DNA of 48,940 nt, from NCBI GenBank assembly GCA_003149565.1, contig QCWH01000017.1, positions 25,128 through 74,067 on the forward strand, given 5' to 3'. Position numbers and translations under genes: made by a program. Each line of letters opens with the position of its first letter. Positions within the stretch are counted from its first letter, which is position 1. The stretch comes from Marivita sp. XM-24bin2. GTDB taxonomy: Bacteria; Pseudomonadota; Alphaproteobacteria; Rhodobacterales; Rhodobacteraceae. The notes beneath the pieces were generated by a model. That model was given only the letters and a program-made list of their open reading frames with translations. It ran no database searches and was not told where the DNA came from. Shown piece by piece: positions 25,214 through 33,136 of this stretch.

Positions 25214-26367
25214 TGTCAGCACCGCTGGAAGGTTTGAAAGTTCTTGAATTGGCCCGCATCCTTGCCGGGCCAATTGTCGGTCAGACGCTGGCCGACCTTG
25301 GCGCAACCGTGATCAAGGTGGAAAGCCCCAAGGGCGACGACACCCGCACTTGGGGGCCTCCGTTCATTGAACGCGAAGGCGAGGACACGCCGTCAGCGGC
25401 GTATTTCTACAGCTGCAACCGGGGCAAATATTCGGTCACGGCGGATCTAACGACCGAGGAAGGTCGCGCCTTTGTGCAAGATCTGGCCCGAGAAGCGGAT
25501 GTGCTGATCGAGAACTTTAAGGTCGGTGGCCTTGCGAAATACGGGCTGGACTACCCAAGCCTGTCAGTTGCCAATCCGGGCCTTGTATTCTGTTCGATCA
25601 CCGGCTTCGGGCAGACCGGCCCCTATGCCACACGCGCAGGTTATGACTACCTTGTGCAAGGGCTGTCCGGGTTGATGTCGATCACCGGCGACCCGGCAGG
25701 CGAGCCGCAGAAAGTTGGTGTTGCAGTCACAGACATCTACACCGGTCTTTATGCGGTAATCGGCATTCAGGCCGCTCTGCGCGAACGCGACAAGACGGGG
25801 TTGGGCCAGCATATCGACATGAGCCTGCTGGATGCGGGCACCGGATGCCTTGTCAATCAGGCGATGAATTTCCTCGTGACCGGGCAGTCCCCCAATCGCA
25901 TGGGCAACCAGCACCCGAATATCGTGCCCTACGAGGTCTTTCCGGCTTCGGATGGCGATATCATCATCGCGTCTGGCAATGACCGCCAGTTCCAGGGGCT
26001 TTGCGAGATCGTGAACCGGCCCGATATTTCGGAAAACCCAGACTACAAAACCAATGCCGGACGGGTTAAGCACCGTGACGAGTTGATCGCGATGCTCAAG
26101 GCCGAAACGGCGAAGATGACCAAGGCGGATTTGCTCGAGGCGTTGAAGGCCAAGCAAGTGGCGTCGTCCCCGATCAACACCGTTGGCGAAGTGTTCGACG
26201 ATCCGCAGATCATTCATCGTGGCATGAAGATCATGCCCGAGGGTGTGCCGGGTGTTCGTACGCCAATCACCTTCAGCACGTCGAGCCTTGCGCTGGATCG
26301 AACTGCGCCCACGCTGGGGGCCCATACCGATCAGGTGAAAAAATCCGGGTGGTCCTTCAAAGACTGA
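25213..26367 (+). CDS. CaiB/BaiF family (class III) CoA-transferase
   Basis: This is a class III CoA-transferase of 384 aa that moves CoA between carboxylic acids through an enzyme-bound anhydride. The N-terminal ARILAGPIVGQTLADLGA and VIKVESPKGDDTR are standard, and the catalytic aspartate is Asp174 in VGVAVTDIYTG. Pairing with a glutaryl-CoA-dehydrogenase-like gene points to succinyl-CoA:glutarate CoA-transferase or a similar dicarboxylate enzyme. It is the last gene of the plus-strand catabolic operon; a strong hairpin terminator overlaps its stop codon. Confidence 0.92.
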   Translation: MSAPLEGLKVLELARILAGPIVGQTLADLGATVIKVESPKGDDTRTWGPPFIEREGEDTPSAAYFYSCNRGKYSVTADLTTEEGRAFVQDLAREADVLIENFKVGGLAKYGLDYPSLSVANPGLVFCSITGFGQTGPYATRAGYDYLVQGLSGLMSITGDPAGEPQKVGVAVTDIYTGLYAVIGIQAALRERDKTGLGQHIDMSLLDAGTGCLVNQAMNFLVTGQSPNRMGNQHPNIVPYEVFPASDGDIIIASGNDRQFQGLCEIVNRPDISENPDYKTNAGRVKHRDELIAMLKAETAKMTKADLLEALKAKQVASSPINTVGEVFDDPQIIHRGMKIMPEGVPGVRTPITFSTSSLALDRTAPTLGAHTDQVKKSGWSFKD

Positions 26368-26382
26368 CCACCCGGTCTTTTC
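26345..26382. terminator. Bidirectional rho-independent terminator
   Basis: A perfect 10-bp stem CCGGGTGGTC / GACCACCCGG (26345-26354 and 26366-26375) is followed on the plus strand by TCTTTTCTC. On the minus strand it is followed by ATTTTTT (complement of 26338-26344). It therefore ends both the catabolic operon and the convergent ABC transporter operon. The hairpin overlaps the CoA-transferase stop codon. Confidence 0.88.
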
Positions 26383-27480
26383 TCAGTTCAGCCGTAGGCC
26401 GGTTTCAGGCGCAAAGTACGACACCTTGCCCAAGTCGAAAGATAGCCGCTTGGGTTGACCCGGCTTGGCTGTCGTTTCCGCGTGCAAACGTGCGGTGACA
26501 TGCTTGCCGCCCAGTTGCATCACCGCAAAGGTGTCCGCCCCTGCGGGCTCGACGATATCGATCAGGCACTCCGCCGCTTGCGTCGTGTCCGCTCCACGCA
26601 GATCAGGGTCGGCAATGTCCTCGGGACGCACGCCAAGGATCACGTCTTCGGGAAGATCGCGGTTCCTGGTGTCGGTCAGGACAATCGGCTCGCCGGATTT
26701 GCGGGTGATCTCAATCCGTGTGCCCTCTTCGGCGCGATGCGCCTTGGCGGGGATCAAGTTCATCGCCGGGCTACCCATGAAGTCGGCCACAAACAGATTG
26801 GCGGGGCGGTTGTAGATTTCTGCCGGGGATCCGATCTGCTGAATCACGCCGCCTTTCATCACCACGATCTTGGTGGCCAGTGTCATCGCCTCAATCTGGT
26901 CGTGGGTCACATAGACCATCGACGCGCCAAGGTTCTGGTGCAGGGCCTTGATCTCGGTTCGCATCTCAACCCGCAGTTTGGCATCAAGGTTGGACAGTGG
27001 TTCATCGAAGAGGAACAGCTTGGGATCGCGCACCAGCGCCCGGCCCATCGCCACACGCTGACGCTGACCACCAGACAACTGGCCGGGACGACGGTTCAGC
27101 AGCGGCTCGATCTGCAACTGCGCCGCCACCTGAGCGAGTTTCTTGTCCTGAGTGGCCTGATCGACGCCGCGCACCTTCATGCCGAAGGTAATGTTCTTGG
27201 CGACGGTCATCGTCGGGTACAGCGCGTAGGACTGGAACACCATCGCGATATCGCGGTCCTTGGGGCTGACATGGGTCATATCCTTGCCGCCGATGTTGAT
27301 GGAGCCACCGGTGATCGGTTCAAGACCCGCGATGCAGTTCAGCAGCGTGGACTTGCCACAGCCCGACGGGCCGACCAGCACAAGAAAATCGCCCGGTTCG
27401 ATCGACACGTTGATGTCCTTGAGGATCTCCGTGGTGCCGTAGCTTTTGTAGAGGTTGTTGATGTCCAGGATCGGAGACAT
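26383..27480 (-). CDS. ABC transporter ATPase, MalK/UgpC family
   Basis: This is the ATP-hydrolysing subunit of a carbohydrate importer. The 365-aa length fits the MalK/UgpC class, with a nucleotide-binding domain (1-240) plus a C-terminal OB-fold/TOBE regulatory domain. Motifs: Walker A GPSGCGKST (residues 38-46), signature LSGGQRQRVAMGRAL, Walker B LFLFDEP and the switch His in VYVTHDQIEAMT. It is the last gene of the minus-strand operon with two permeases and a binding protein, and ends in the shared bidirectional terminator. The substrate is probably a mono- or oligosaccharide or polyol; no enzyme gene in the operon narrows it down. Confidence 0.95.
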   Translation of the reverse strand: MSPILDINNLYKSYGTTEILKDINVSIEPGDFLVLVGPSGCGKSTLLNCIAGLEPITGGSINIGGKDMTHVSPKDRDIAMVFQSYALYPTMTVAKNITFGMKVRGVDQATQDKKLAQVAAQLQIEPLLNRRPGQLSGGQRQRVAMGRALVRDPKLFLFDEPLSNLDAKLRVEMRTEIKALHQNLGASMVYVTHDQIEAMTLATKIVVMKGGVIQQIGSPAEIYNRPANLFVADFMGSPAMNLIPAKAHRAEEGTRIEITRKSGEPIVLTDTRNRDLPEDVILGVRPEDIADPDLRGADTTQAAECLIDIVEPAGADTFAVMQLGGKHVTARLHAETTAKPGQPKRLSFDLGKVSYFAPETGLRLN

Positions 27481-27484
27481 GGGT

Positions 27485-28378
27485 TTATCCTTTCACGGAT
27501 CCGGCGGTGAGACCCCGGATGAAATACTTGCCAGCGACGACGTAGACGAACAGCGTCGGCAGCGCGGCAATGATCGCGGCAGCCATGTCGACGTTGTATT
27601 CTTTGACGCCAGTGGTCGAGTTGACGATATTGTTCAGAGCCACGGTCACCGGCTGGGTGCCCGCTTGGCTGAAGGACACGCCAAACAGGAAGTCGTTCCA
27701 GATCTGCGTGAACTGCCAGATGACGGTCACCACGACGATCGGCAGCGACAGTGGCAGGAAGATCGACCAGAAGATGCGGAAGAACCCTGCCCCGTCCACC
27801 TTGGCCGCCTTGGTTAACTCTGCCGGGATCGAGACGTAGTAGTTGCGGAAGAACAGCGTGGTAAAGCCAAGCCCGTAGATCACGTGAACAAAGATCAGTC
27901 CCGGAATGGTGCCGGCGATGCCCATGATCCCCAGCGTCCGTGCCATCGGCAGCAGAACGACCTGGAACGGAATGAAGCAGCCAAAGAGCATCAGCGAGAA
28001 GATGATGTTCGCCCCCCGGAACTTCCACTGGGCCACGACATAGCCGTTCATTGCGCCCAGCAGGGTCGAGATGGCCACGGCCGGGATGGCGATTAGGATA
28101 GAGTTCCAAAAGTACGGGCGGACACCCTCGCACTGGATGCCGGTACAGGCACCGGACCATGCGGTGCGCCACGCATCGAACGTGACGTCCCGAGGCAGGG
28201 CGATCAGGTCGCCCGTGCGGATTTCATCTAGGCTTTTCAGCGACGTGGTGATCATCACGAAAAGCGGCAACAGGTAGAACAGGGCGAAGAGACCCAGTGC
28301 GATATAGAGCAGCCACCGCAGGACGATCTTGCCCGTCTGACTTTGGCGTTGCTGGGAGGTCATGGAGATATCAGTCAT
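27485..28378 (-). CDS. Sugar ABC transporter permease, MalG type
   Basis: This is an inner-membrane permease subunit of 297 aa with six predicted helices: the first at about residues 21-46, then a long periplasmic loop and five more in the core. The coupling-helix EAA-like loop is in YVSIPAELTKAAKVDGAGFFRIFWS (read in two parts), which docks on the ATPase. The length and the late position of the EAA loop are those of the MalG/UgpE group. It overlaps the upstream permease by 8 bases and lies 4 bases before the ATPase gene. Confidence 0.94.
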   Translation of the reverse strand: MTDISMTSQQRQSQTGKIVLRWLLYIALGLFALFYLLPLFVMITTSLKSLDEIRTGDLIALPRDVTFDAWRTAWSGACTGIQCEGVRPYFWNSILIAIPAVAISTLLGAMNGYVVAQWKFRGANIIFSLMLFGCFIPFQVVLLPMARTLGIMGIAGTIPGLIFVHVIYGLGFTTLFFRNYYVSIPAELTKAAKVDGAGFFRIFWSIFLPLSLPIVVVTVIWQFTQIWNDFLFGVSFSQAGTQPVTVALNNIVNSTTGVKEYNVDMAAAIIAALPTLFVYVVAGKYFIRGLTAGSVKG

Positions 28379-29243
28379 CTTTGGACCTCAATTCAGAATA
28401 GAGGTACGGGACCACGATTGCGAAGACGACCATCATCATGATCATGGCAGAGCTGGCCGCCTGACCGATGTCGCCGCGCGAAAAGGCCATCGCGTACATG
28501 TAGGTTGCCGGAAGGTCGGTCGCATAACCGGGGCCGCCACCCGTGAGCGCGATGACAAGGTCAAAGCTCTTGATGGCGAGGTGCGACAGCACGATGAAAG
28601 CGGAGAGAAAGATCGGAGCCATCGACGGAATGATGATGGCGGTATAGATGCGCCATGTCGGGATACCGTCGACCTGCGCAGCTTTGATGATCTCGCCGTC
28701 TACAGACCGCAGACCGGCCAGGAACAACGCCATCACGAAGCCCGAACTTTGCCAGATTGCGGCAATCACGATGGTGTAGATTGCCATATCCGGGTTCACC
28801 AACCAATCGAAGGTGAAGTTCTCGAAGCCCCAGCCGCGGACCATGGCCTCGACCCCAAGCCCGGGGTTCAGGATCCATTTCCACGCGGTACCGGTGACGA
28901 TCATCGAAAGCGCCATCGGGTACAGGTAAATCGTTCGGATCGCACCTTCAGTGCGGATGTTCTGGTCGAGCAGGATGGCAAGGACCAGCCCCAGCACCAT
29001 CGCGATCACGATGAACAGGATGCCGAACACAAACAGGTTGTTCAGCGCGGTGTCCCAGCGCGGAGACGCAAACAGGCGCTCGTACTGGATAAGCCCTTCG
29101 ATGTCATATCTTGGAAGCAGGCGCGATCGCGTGAACGAGACCCAGGCGGTCCAGGCAATGAAGCCATAGACGAAGATCAGAACTGCGATGAACGAGGGCG
29201 CCAGTACCAATTTGGGCGTGTTTTCTTCAAGCCACTTGGTCAT
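28371..29243 (-). CDS. Sugar ABC transporter permease, MalF/UgpA type
   Basis: This is the partner permease of 290 aa with six hydrophobic segments (first helix about residues 12-34). It carries an EAA-type loop DGEIIKAAQVDGIPTWR facing the ATPase. The N-terminus KWLEENTPKLVLAPSFIAVLIFVYGF is standard for the MalF/UgpA group in sugar importers without an extra MalF P2 domain. It follows the binding-protein gene after a 57-base gap that contains a GC-rich hairpin. Confidence 0.94.
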   Translation of the reverse strand: MTKWLEENTPKLVLAPSFIAVLIFVYGFIAWTAWVSFTRSRLLPRYDIEGLIQYERLFASPRWDTALNNLFVFGILFIVIAMVLGLVLAILLDQNIRTEGAIRTIYLYPMALSMIVTGTAWKWILNPGLGVEAMVRGWGFENFTFDWLVNPDMAIYTIVIAAIWQSSGFVMALFLAGLRSVDGEIIKAAQVDGIPTWRIYTAIIIPSMAPIFLSAFIVLSHLAIKSFDLVIALTGGGPGYATDLPATYMYAMAFSRGDIGQAASSAMIMMMVVFAIVVPYLYSELRSKDD

Positions 29244-29262
29244 TGGATCTGTCCCTGAAAGT

Positions 29263-29291
29263 CCCGCCCCAAGCGGGTGCTTTGGGGCGGG
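29263..29291 (-). terminator. Intercistronic GC-rich hairpin after the sugar-binding-protein gene
   Basis: A perfect 10-bp stem CCCGCCCCAA / TTGGGGCGGG with a 9-base loop lies between the binding-protein stop and the permease start. It lacks a T-run in the direction of transcription. It probably sets the ratio of abundant binding protein to scarce permeases, like the hairpins at 12780 and 34281. Confidence 0.65.
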
Positions 29292-29300
29292 AGAATGGAA

Positions 29301-30542
29301 TTACATGCTGTTCGCGACTGCGTCAGCCAGCATGTTCACGGCTTCTTCCGAGGACATGTCGGAGTTGAAGTGTGCGGTGACGACGTCGGTGATTGCACCG
29401 GACTGCGCGCCGCGCAGCGCCATGCCGTGGGCATAGCTGGGCAGGAGCGAGTCATTGTCCGAGCTTTCGCTCATGTCCTTGGCGGACAGGTGCGCACAAC
29501 TGTCGAATTCTTCCAGTGACACATCGGTCCGCGCAGGGATGGAACCCTTGTTCAGGTTGAACACTTTCTGGAAGTTCGGACCAACGATCAACTCTGCCAG
29601 CAGTTCCTGACCAGCTTTCTTGTCGTCGCCGTCGACGTCGAACATGGCAAAGCTGTCCACGTTGTAGAGGAAGCCGTCGCCCGGAACAGAGGCACAGAGG
29701 AAATCTTCGCCCGGCACTTTGCCAGCAGCCATGAATTCGCCCTTGGCCCAGTCACCCATGATCTGGAACGCAGCTTCGCCGTTCATGACCATAGCAGTGG
29801 CAAGGTTCCAGTCACGACCCGAGAAATTGTCGTCAACATACCCGCGCATGGTGCGCATCTGGTCGAAGACAGCCTTCATCTCGTCGGACTTCAGAGTGTC
29901 CATATCGAGATCGACGAACGCTTTGCGGAAACCGTCCGGACCAAGAATCCCAAGCGCCACCGCTTCGAATACGGTTGCGTCCTGCCAAGCCTGGCCGCCA
30001 TGCGCGAGCGGGATGACACCAGCCGCTTCGAGCTTTTCAGCCGCTGCGTTGAATTCGTCCCAAGTGGTCGGCATTTCGATGCCGTTTGCTTCCAGTACGT
30101 CCGCGTTTGCCCAGATCCAGTCTACGCGGTGCACGTTCACCGGTGCGGCGCACCAGGAACCTTCGCACTTCATGTGGCCTGCGATCGAGGCCGGCAGAAC
30201 GTCTGCCCAATTCTGCGCTTCCGCGACCGACGAGATGTCCGCAAGGACTCCCTCTTCATACCATTCCTGGATCGCCGGGCCCTTGAGCTGCACGGCGGTC
30301 GGGGCGTTGCCCGACAGTACGCGTGCGCGCAGCGCGGTCATTGCGGCGTCACCGCCGCCACCTGCTACGGGCATGTCCGTCCAGGTGCCACCCTTCGAGG
30401 CAAACTCTTCCTGCAACACGGCAACCGACTTCGCCTCACCGCCGGATGTCCACCAGTGCAGAACCTCGGCCTGAGGTTCTGCATGGACTGCGGATGCGAT
30501 CAGAGCGGTGGCGGAGACAGCGCCGAAAAATACGGATTTCAT
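29301..30542 (-). CDS. Periplasmic sugar-binding protein of ABC importer
   Basis: This is an extracellular solute-binding protein of 413 aa (family 1, like glucose/mannose or oligosaccharide receptors). The N-terminus MKSVFFGAVSATALIASAVHAEPQ is a clear signal peptide, cut after Val-His-Ala (about residue 21). The mature start AEVLHWWTSGGEAKS and GGDAAMTALRARVLSGNAP are characteristic of this group. Three Cys residues (KCEGSWCAAP and DSCAHLS) may form a disulfide. It is the first gene of the operon. The gap to the divergent two-component genes (30543-30767) should hold both promoters and contains in-phase GTTACA repeats. Confidence 0.94.
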   Translation of the reverse strand: MKSVFFGAVSATALIASAVHAEPQAEVLHWWTSGGEAKSVAVLQEEFASKGGTWTDMPVAGGGGDAAMTALRARVLSGNAPTAVQLKGPAIQEWYEEGVLADISSVAEAQNWADVLPASIAGHMKCEGSWCAAPVNVHRVDWIWANADVLEANGIEMPTTWDEFNAAAEKLEAAGVIPLAHGGQAWQDATVFEAVALGILGPDGFRKAFVDLDMDTLKSDEMKAVFDQMRTMRGYVDDNFSGRDWNLATAMVMNGEAAFQIMGDWAKGEFMAAGKVPGEDFLCASVPGDGFLYNVDSFAMFDVDGDDKKAGQELLAELIVGPNFQKVFNLNKGSIPARTDVSLEEFDSCAHLSAKDMSESSDNDSLLPSYAHGMALRGAQSGAITDVVTAHFNSDMSSEEAVNMLADAVANSM

Positions 30543-30670
30543 GTGTATAGTCCTCCCAAAATCTGTGCCAATTCGGGCATCAGGTACCTATCTTTGGCGA
30601 AATCCCATTCAGCATTGCAATCACGTCATGACGGCTTTTCAGAAATGAGATGCAGATTTTTCCACCGCCC

Positions 30671-30717
30671 GTTACACGCTGTTACACTGGACGGGATTTC
30701 GTTTCCTGTTGTTACAT
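30671..30717 (+). promoter_or_regulatory. In-phase GTTACA direct repeats, candidate OmpR-type operator
   Basis: GTTACAC occurs at 30671 and 30681, exactly 10 bases apart, and GTTACAT at 30711, 30 bases further. All three lie on the same helical face and upstream of the OmpR-family regulator at 30768. Regulators of that family usually bind tandem half-sites with 10-11 base spacing, so autoregulation, or regulation of the divergent sugar operon, is plausible. Confidence 0.45.
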
Positions 30718-30767
30718 AAGAACTGAGATCAAAGCAGAACCGCAGCGCTTAGGGAGGACAGTGGCAG

Positions 30768-31502
30768 GTGGCGATTCCACGACTTCTTGTGGTCGACGAC
30801 GACCCGGACATGCGCCAGATGATGTGTCAGTATCTGCGCCAGCAAGGCTGCATCGCATTGCCCGCTGCAACCGAAGCCGACGTGCATCGCCATCTCGAAG
30901 GTGGACGGATCGATCTTATTTTGTTGGATGTGATGCTTGGCGACGAAAGCGGGCTGGAGATCTGCCAAGGCTTGCGGCGCGATCATGACGTGCCGATCAT
31001 CATGGTCTCGGCCCTTTCTGCCGACCACCAGCGGATGGCCGGATACGAGACCGGCGCTGACGATTACATCGCCAAGCCCTTCAATCCGGAACTGCTGCTT
31101 GCACGGGTGCGCGCGGTGCTTTCCCGCGCGCGGCGCTCCTCATCTCTGATCTACCGTCGACGCATACAGACGTTTCACTTTGGCGGCTGGGTCTATGACG
31201 GCAAACAGGACGAAGTGCGATCGCCTGACGGCTATCAGGTCACCTTGTCCCGACGTGAAACGGCTTTGTTAAAGGTGTTGCTCGCCAATCCGCACATCCC
31301 GCTGACGCGGCAGGAAATCGCAACCGCCCTGGATGTCACCGGCGATCAGGACCAACCCGAAGCCACCGGGCGGGCAATTGACGTTCTGGTAGGCCGCCTG
31401 CGTTCCAAGATCGAAGCGGACCCCAAGGCACCGGACATGATCCGGACCGAACGCGGAACCGGCTATGTCTTTGCCGTCGATGTGACCGCCGAGTCCGACT
31501 GA
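30768..31502 (+). CDS. OmpR/PhoB-family response regulator
   Basis: This is a two-component response regulator of 244 aa. Residues 1-120 are the receiver domain with acidic pocket Asp10-Asp12 (LLVVDDDPDM), phosphoacceptor Asp54 in LILLDVMLGDE and the switch Lys in DDYIAKPFNP. Residues about 140-240 are a winged-helix domain with the recognition region ATGRAIDVLVGRLRSKIE and the C-terminal hairpin RTERGTGYVFAVD. The start is GTG 30768; a GGGAGG site lies about 10 bases upstream. It overlaps the kinase gene by one base (TGATG). It lies between a sugar importer (divergent) and a Liv-type importer (downstream), either of which may be its target. Confidence 0.94.
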   Translation: MAIPRLLVVDDDPDMRQMMCQYLRQQGCIALPAATEADVHRHLEGGRIDLILLDVMLGDESGLEICQGLRRDHDVPIIMVSALSADHQRMAGYETGADDYIAKPFNPELLLARVRAVLSRARRSSSLIYRRRIQTFHFGGWVYDGKQDEVRSPDGYQVTLSRRETALLKVLLANPHIPLTRQEIATALDVTGDQDQPEATGRAIDVLVGRLRSKIEADPKAPDMIRTERGTGYVFAVDVTAESD

Positions 31503-32932
31503 TGAGCACACGCGTGTTCCGGCTGCGCAGCTTGGCCTGGCTCTGGGTAGCCCTTGCTATGCTGTCAGCGTCTATTGCAACAGCGCTATGGCTGAGGTCC
31601 TCGCATTCATGGTCCAATCACCTTTCTGATGCGAAGACGGCTGGATTGCTGGCATATGAAGCGTTGCGGACAGGGCTTGATACCCATCCGGATTTGCACA
31701 TAACGCCCCTTTCCCCCGCCGATGCCATGCTCGCAGAAGCCGGTAAATTCGAACGCATCTCAGGGATGCCACAACCGGCTTACGTGACTGTCCTGTCTCT
31801 GCAAAACAACGAAGGCGGACTGCGTCTGGCAGCGGTGTCGGACGTTCTCCAATACCCCGTGGCAGATATTCCCGCCGATGTAGTGCCATCGGCCTCAGCG
31901 CAGCTGGCATCGCTGACACGGCTCTTTGCAACGTATTGCAGCACTCCCATACTGATTGCACGCTATGACAACGGAGCCTGGCAGCAGGTGGATGGCAGCG
32001 CCATCTGGGGCTGCGACGCCGTCCCGCGCGATCTGCGCCTGCTTGCGGTTCTGGTCGGCCTCGTGGCGGTCGCGGCGCTCTTTACCCTGATCGGAAACAC
32101 CACGCAGACCTTTGGCGCCTTTGCGCAGGCCTTTCGCAATCGCCGATTTGGCGGGCCTGAAAGCTATGAAACGCGAGGCCCCCGCGAGTTGCGGGAAATC
32201 GTGGACGCGCTGAACGCATTCCTCGAGACCGAGCGCAAACAGCTGGCCAACCGGGCTGCTGTTCTGTCGAGCGTCAGCCATGACCTTGGCACCCCCGCCA
32301 CGCGCCTGCGGTTGCGCACCGCACTGATCCAGGATGAAGAATTGCGGCGAAAGCTGGAGTCCGACATCGACGCGATGACCGGGATCATCGAGAGCGCCCT
32401 GACCTACACCCGCGCAGAGATGAACGCCGAAGCTCCACGCAAGCTGTCACTCGACTCTCTCGTCGAGGCCATCGTATCAGACTATCAGGATGTCGGCGAA
32501 CCCGTCACGCTTGTTCCGCCACGTGACGTGGTGGTCCAAGGTGGGCGGTCGCTGTTCATGTCGCGGCGGGGTCAAAGCGTGGTCACCACCGGACGACAGG
32601 TGATTATCAGCGGCCGTCCGGTGGCCCTGAAACGAGCAATCACCAATCTGATAGATAACGCGTTGAAATACGGACGCAGCGCGAGCGTCGTTATCGAAAC
32701 AGATGCACGCACGGCCACCATCGTGGTCGAAGACGAAGGCTCAGACACCTTGGCAAAGGACGTCGAAGCGCTGATTGGTCCGTTCGAGCGGGGCGACAAC
32801 ACCGCCTTTGTTGAAGGACACGGGCTTGGCCTCTCGATCGTTGTCACCATTGCCGCGTTGCACAATGGCGCGCTGACCTTTGAAAATTCGGCGACCGGAC
32901 TGCAGGCAAAGCTTCGCATTCAGCGCGCCTGA
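31502..32932 (+). CDS. Membrane sensor histidine kinase
   Basis: This is the sensor of the two-component pair, 476 aa. TM1 spans about residues 11-31, a periplasmic sensing region 32-178 contains two Cys (146, 171), and TM2 spans 179-200. A HAMP-like linker follows, then the dimerisation helix with phospho-accepting His260 in SSVSHDLGTPATRLRLR. The ATPase domain has the N-box NLIDNALKYGR. Its G1 box reads VVEDEGSDTLAKD where DxGxG is usual, so the second glycine is missing, while the G2 region EGHGLGLSIV is intact. Altered ATP-lid dynamics are possible. An insert rich in Gly/Arg around 340-360 precedes the N-box. Co-translated with the regulator. Confidence 0.92.
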   Translation: MSTRVFRLRSLAWLWVALAMLSASIATALWLRSSHSWSNHLSDAKTAGLLAYEALRTGLDTHPDLHITPLSPADAMLAEAGKFERISGMPQPAYVTVLSLQNNEGGLRLAAVSDVLQYPVADIPADVVPSASAQLASLTRLFATYCSTPILIARYDNGAWQQVDGSAIWGCDAVPRDLRLLAVLVGLVAVAALFTLIGNTTQTFGAFAQAFRNRRFGGPESYETRGPRELREIVDALNAFLETERKQLANRAAVLSSVSHDLGTPATRLRLRTALIQDEELRRKLESDIDAMTGIIESALTYTRAEMNAEAPRKLSLDSLVEAIVSDYQDVGEPVTLVPPRDVVVQGGRSLFMSRRGQSVVTTGRQVIISGRPVALKRAITNLIDNALKYGRSASVVIETDARTATIVVEDEGSDTLAKDVEALIGPFERGDNTAFVEGHGLGLSIVVTIAALHNGALTFENSATGLQAKLRIQRA

Positions 32933-32936
32933 GGTG

Positions 32937-32958
32937 AATTTTACCATGTGGTAAAATT
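32937..32958. promoter_or_regulatory. Perfect 10-bp palindrome, candidate operator of the Liv-type operon
   Basis: The arms AATTTTACCA and TGGTAAAATT are separated by TG. The dyad lies 4 bases after the kinase stop and about 180 bases before the binding-protein start. It is AT-rich and followed by TTGGC, not a T-run, so a protein-binding site (GntR- or LacI-like geometry) is more likely than a terminator. The rest of 32959-33136 shows no gene. Confidence 0.5.
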
Positions 32959-33136
32959 TGGCAACACCCGCGCACCGAACACTGGCGCGACAGAAGTTAT
33001 TCGCGCTACTGTCTTGTTTTTCAGTCTGCTTTGTTCAACACATTCAGGGATAAAACGTCCTGGGTCAGACGCGCACCACCCTGCAGGTCAAAAAAACACG
33101 TCGATCAAACAGGACGACAACAACGGGGAGAACCAG

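Noticed and set aside
32937-32958. Palindrome after the kinase gene as a rho-independent terminator
   Set aside because: The stem is AT-rich, the loop is only two bases and no T-run follows.
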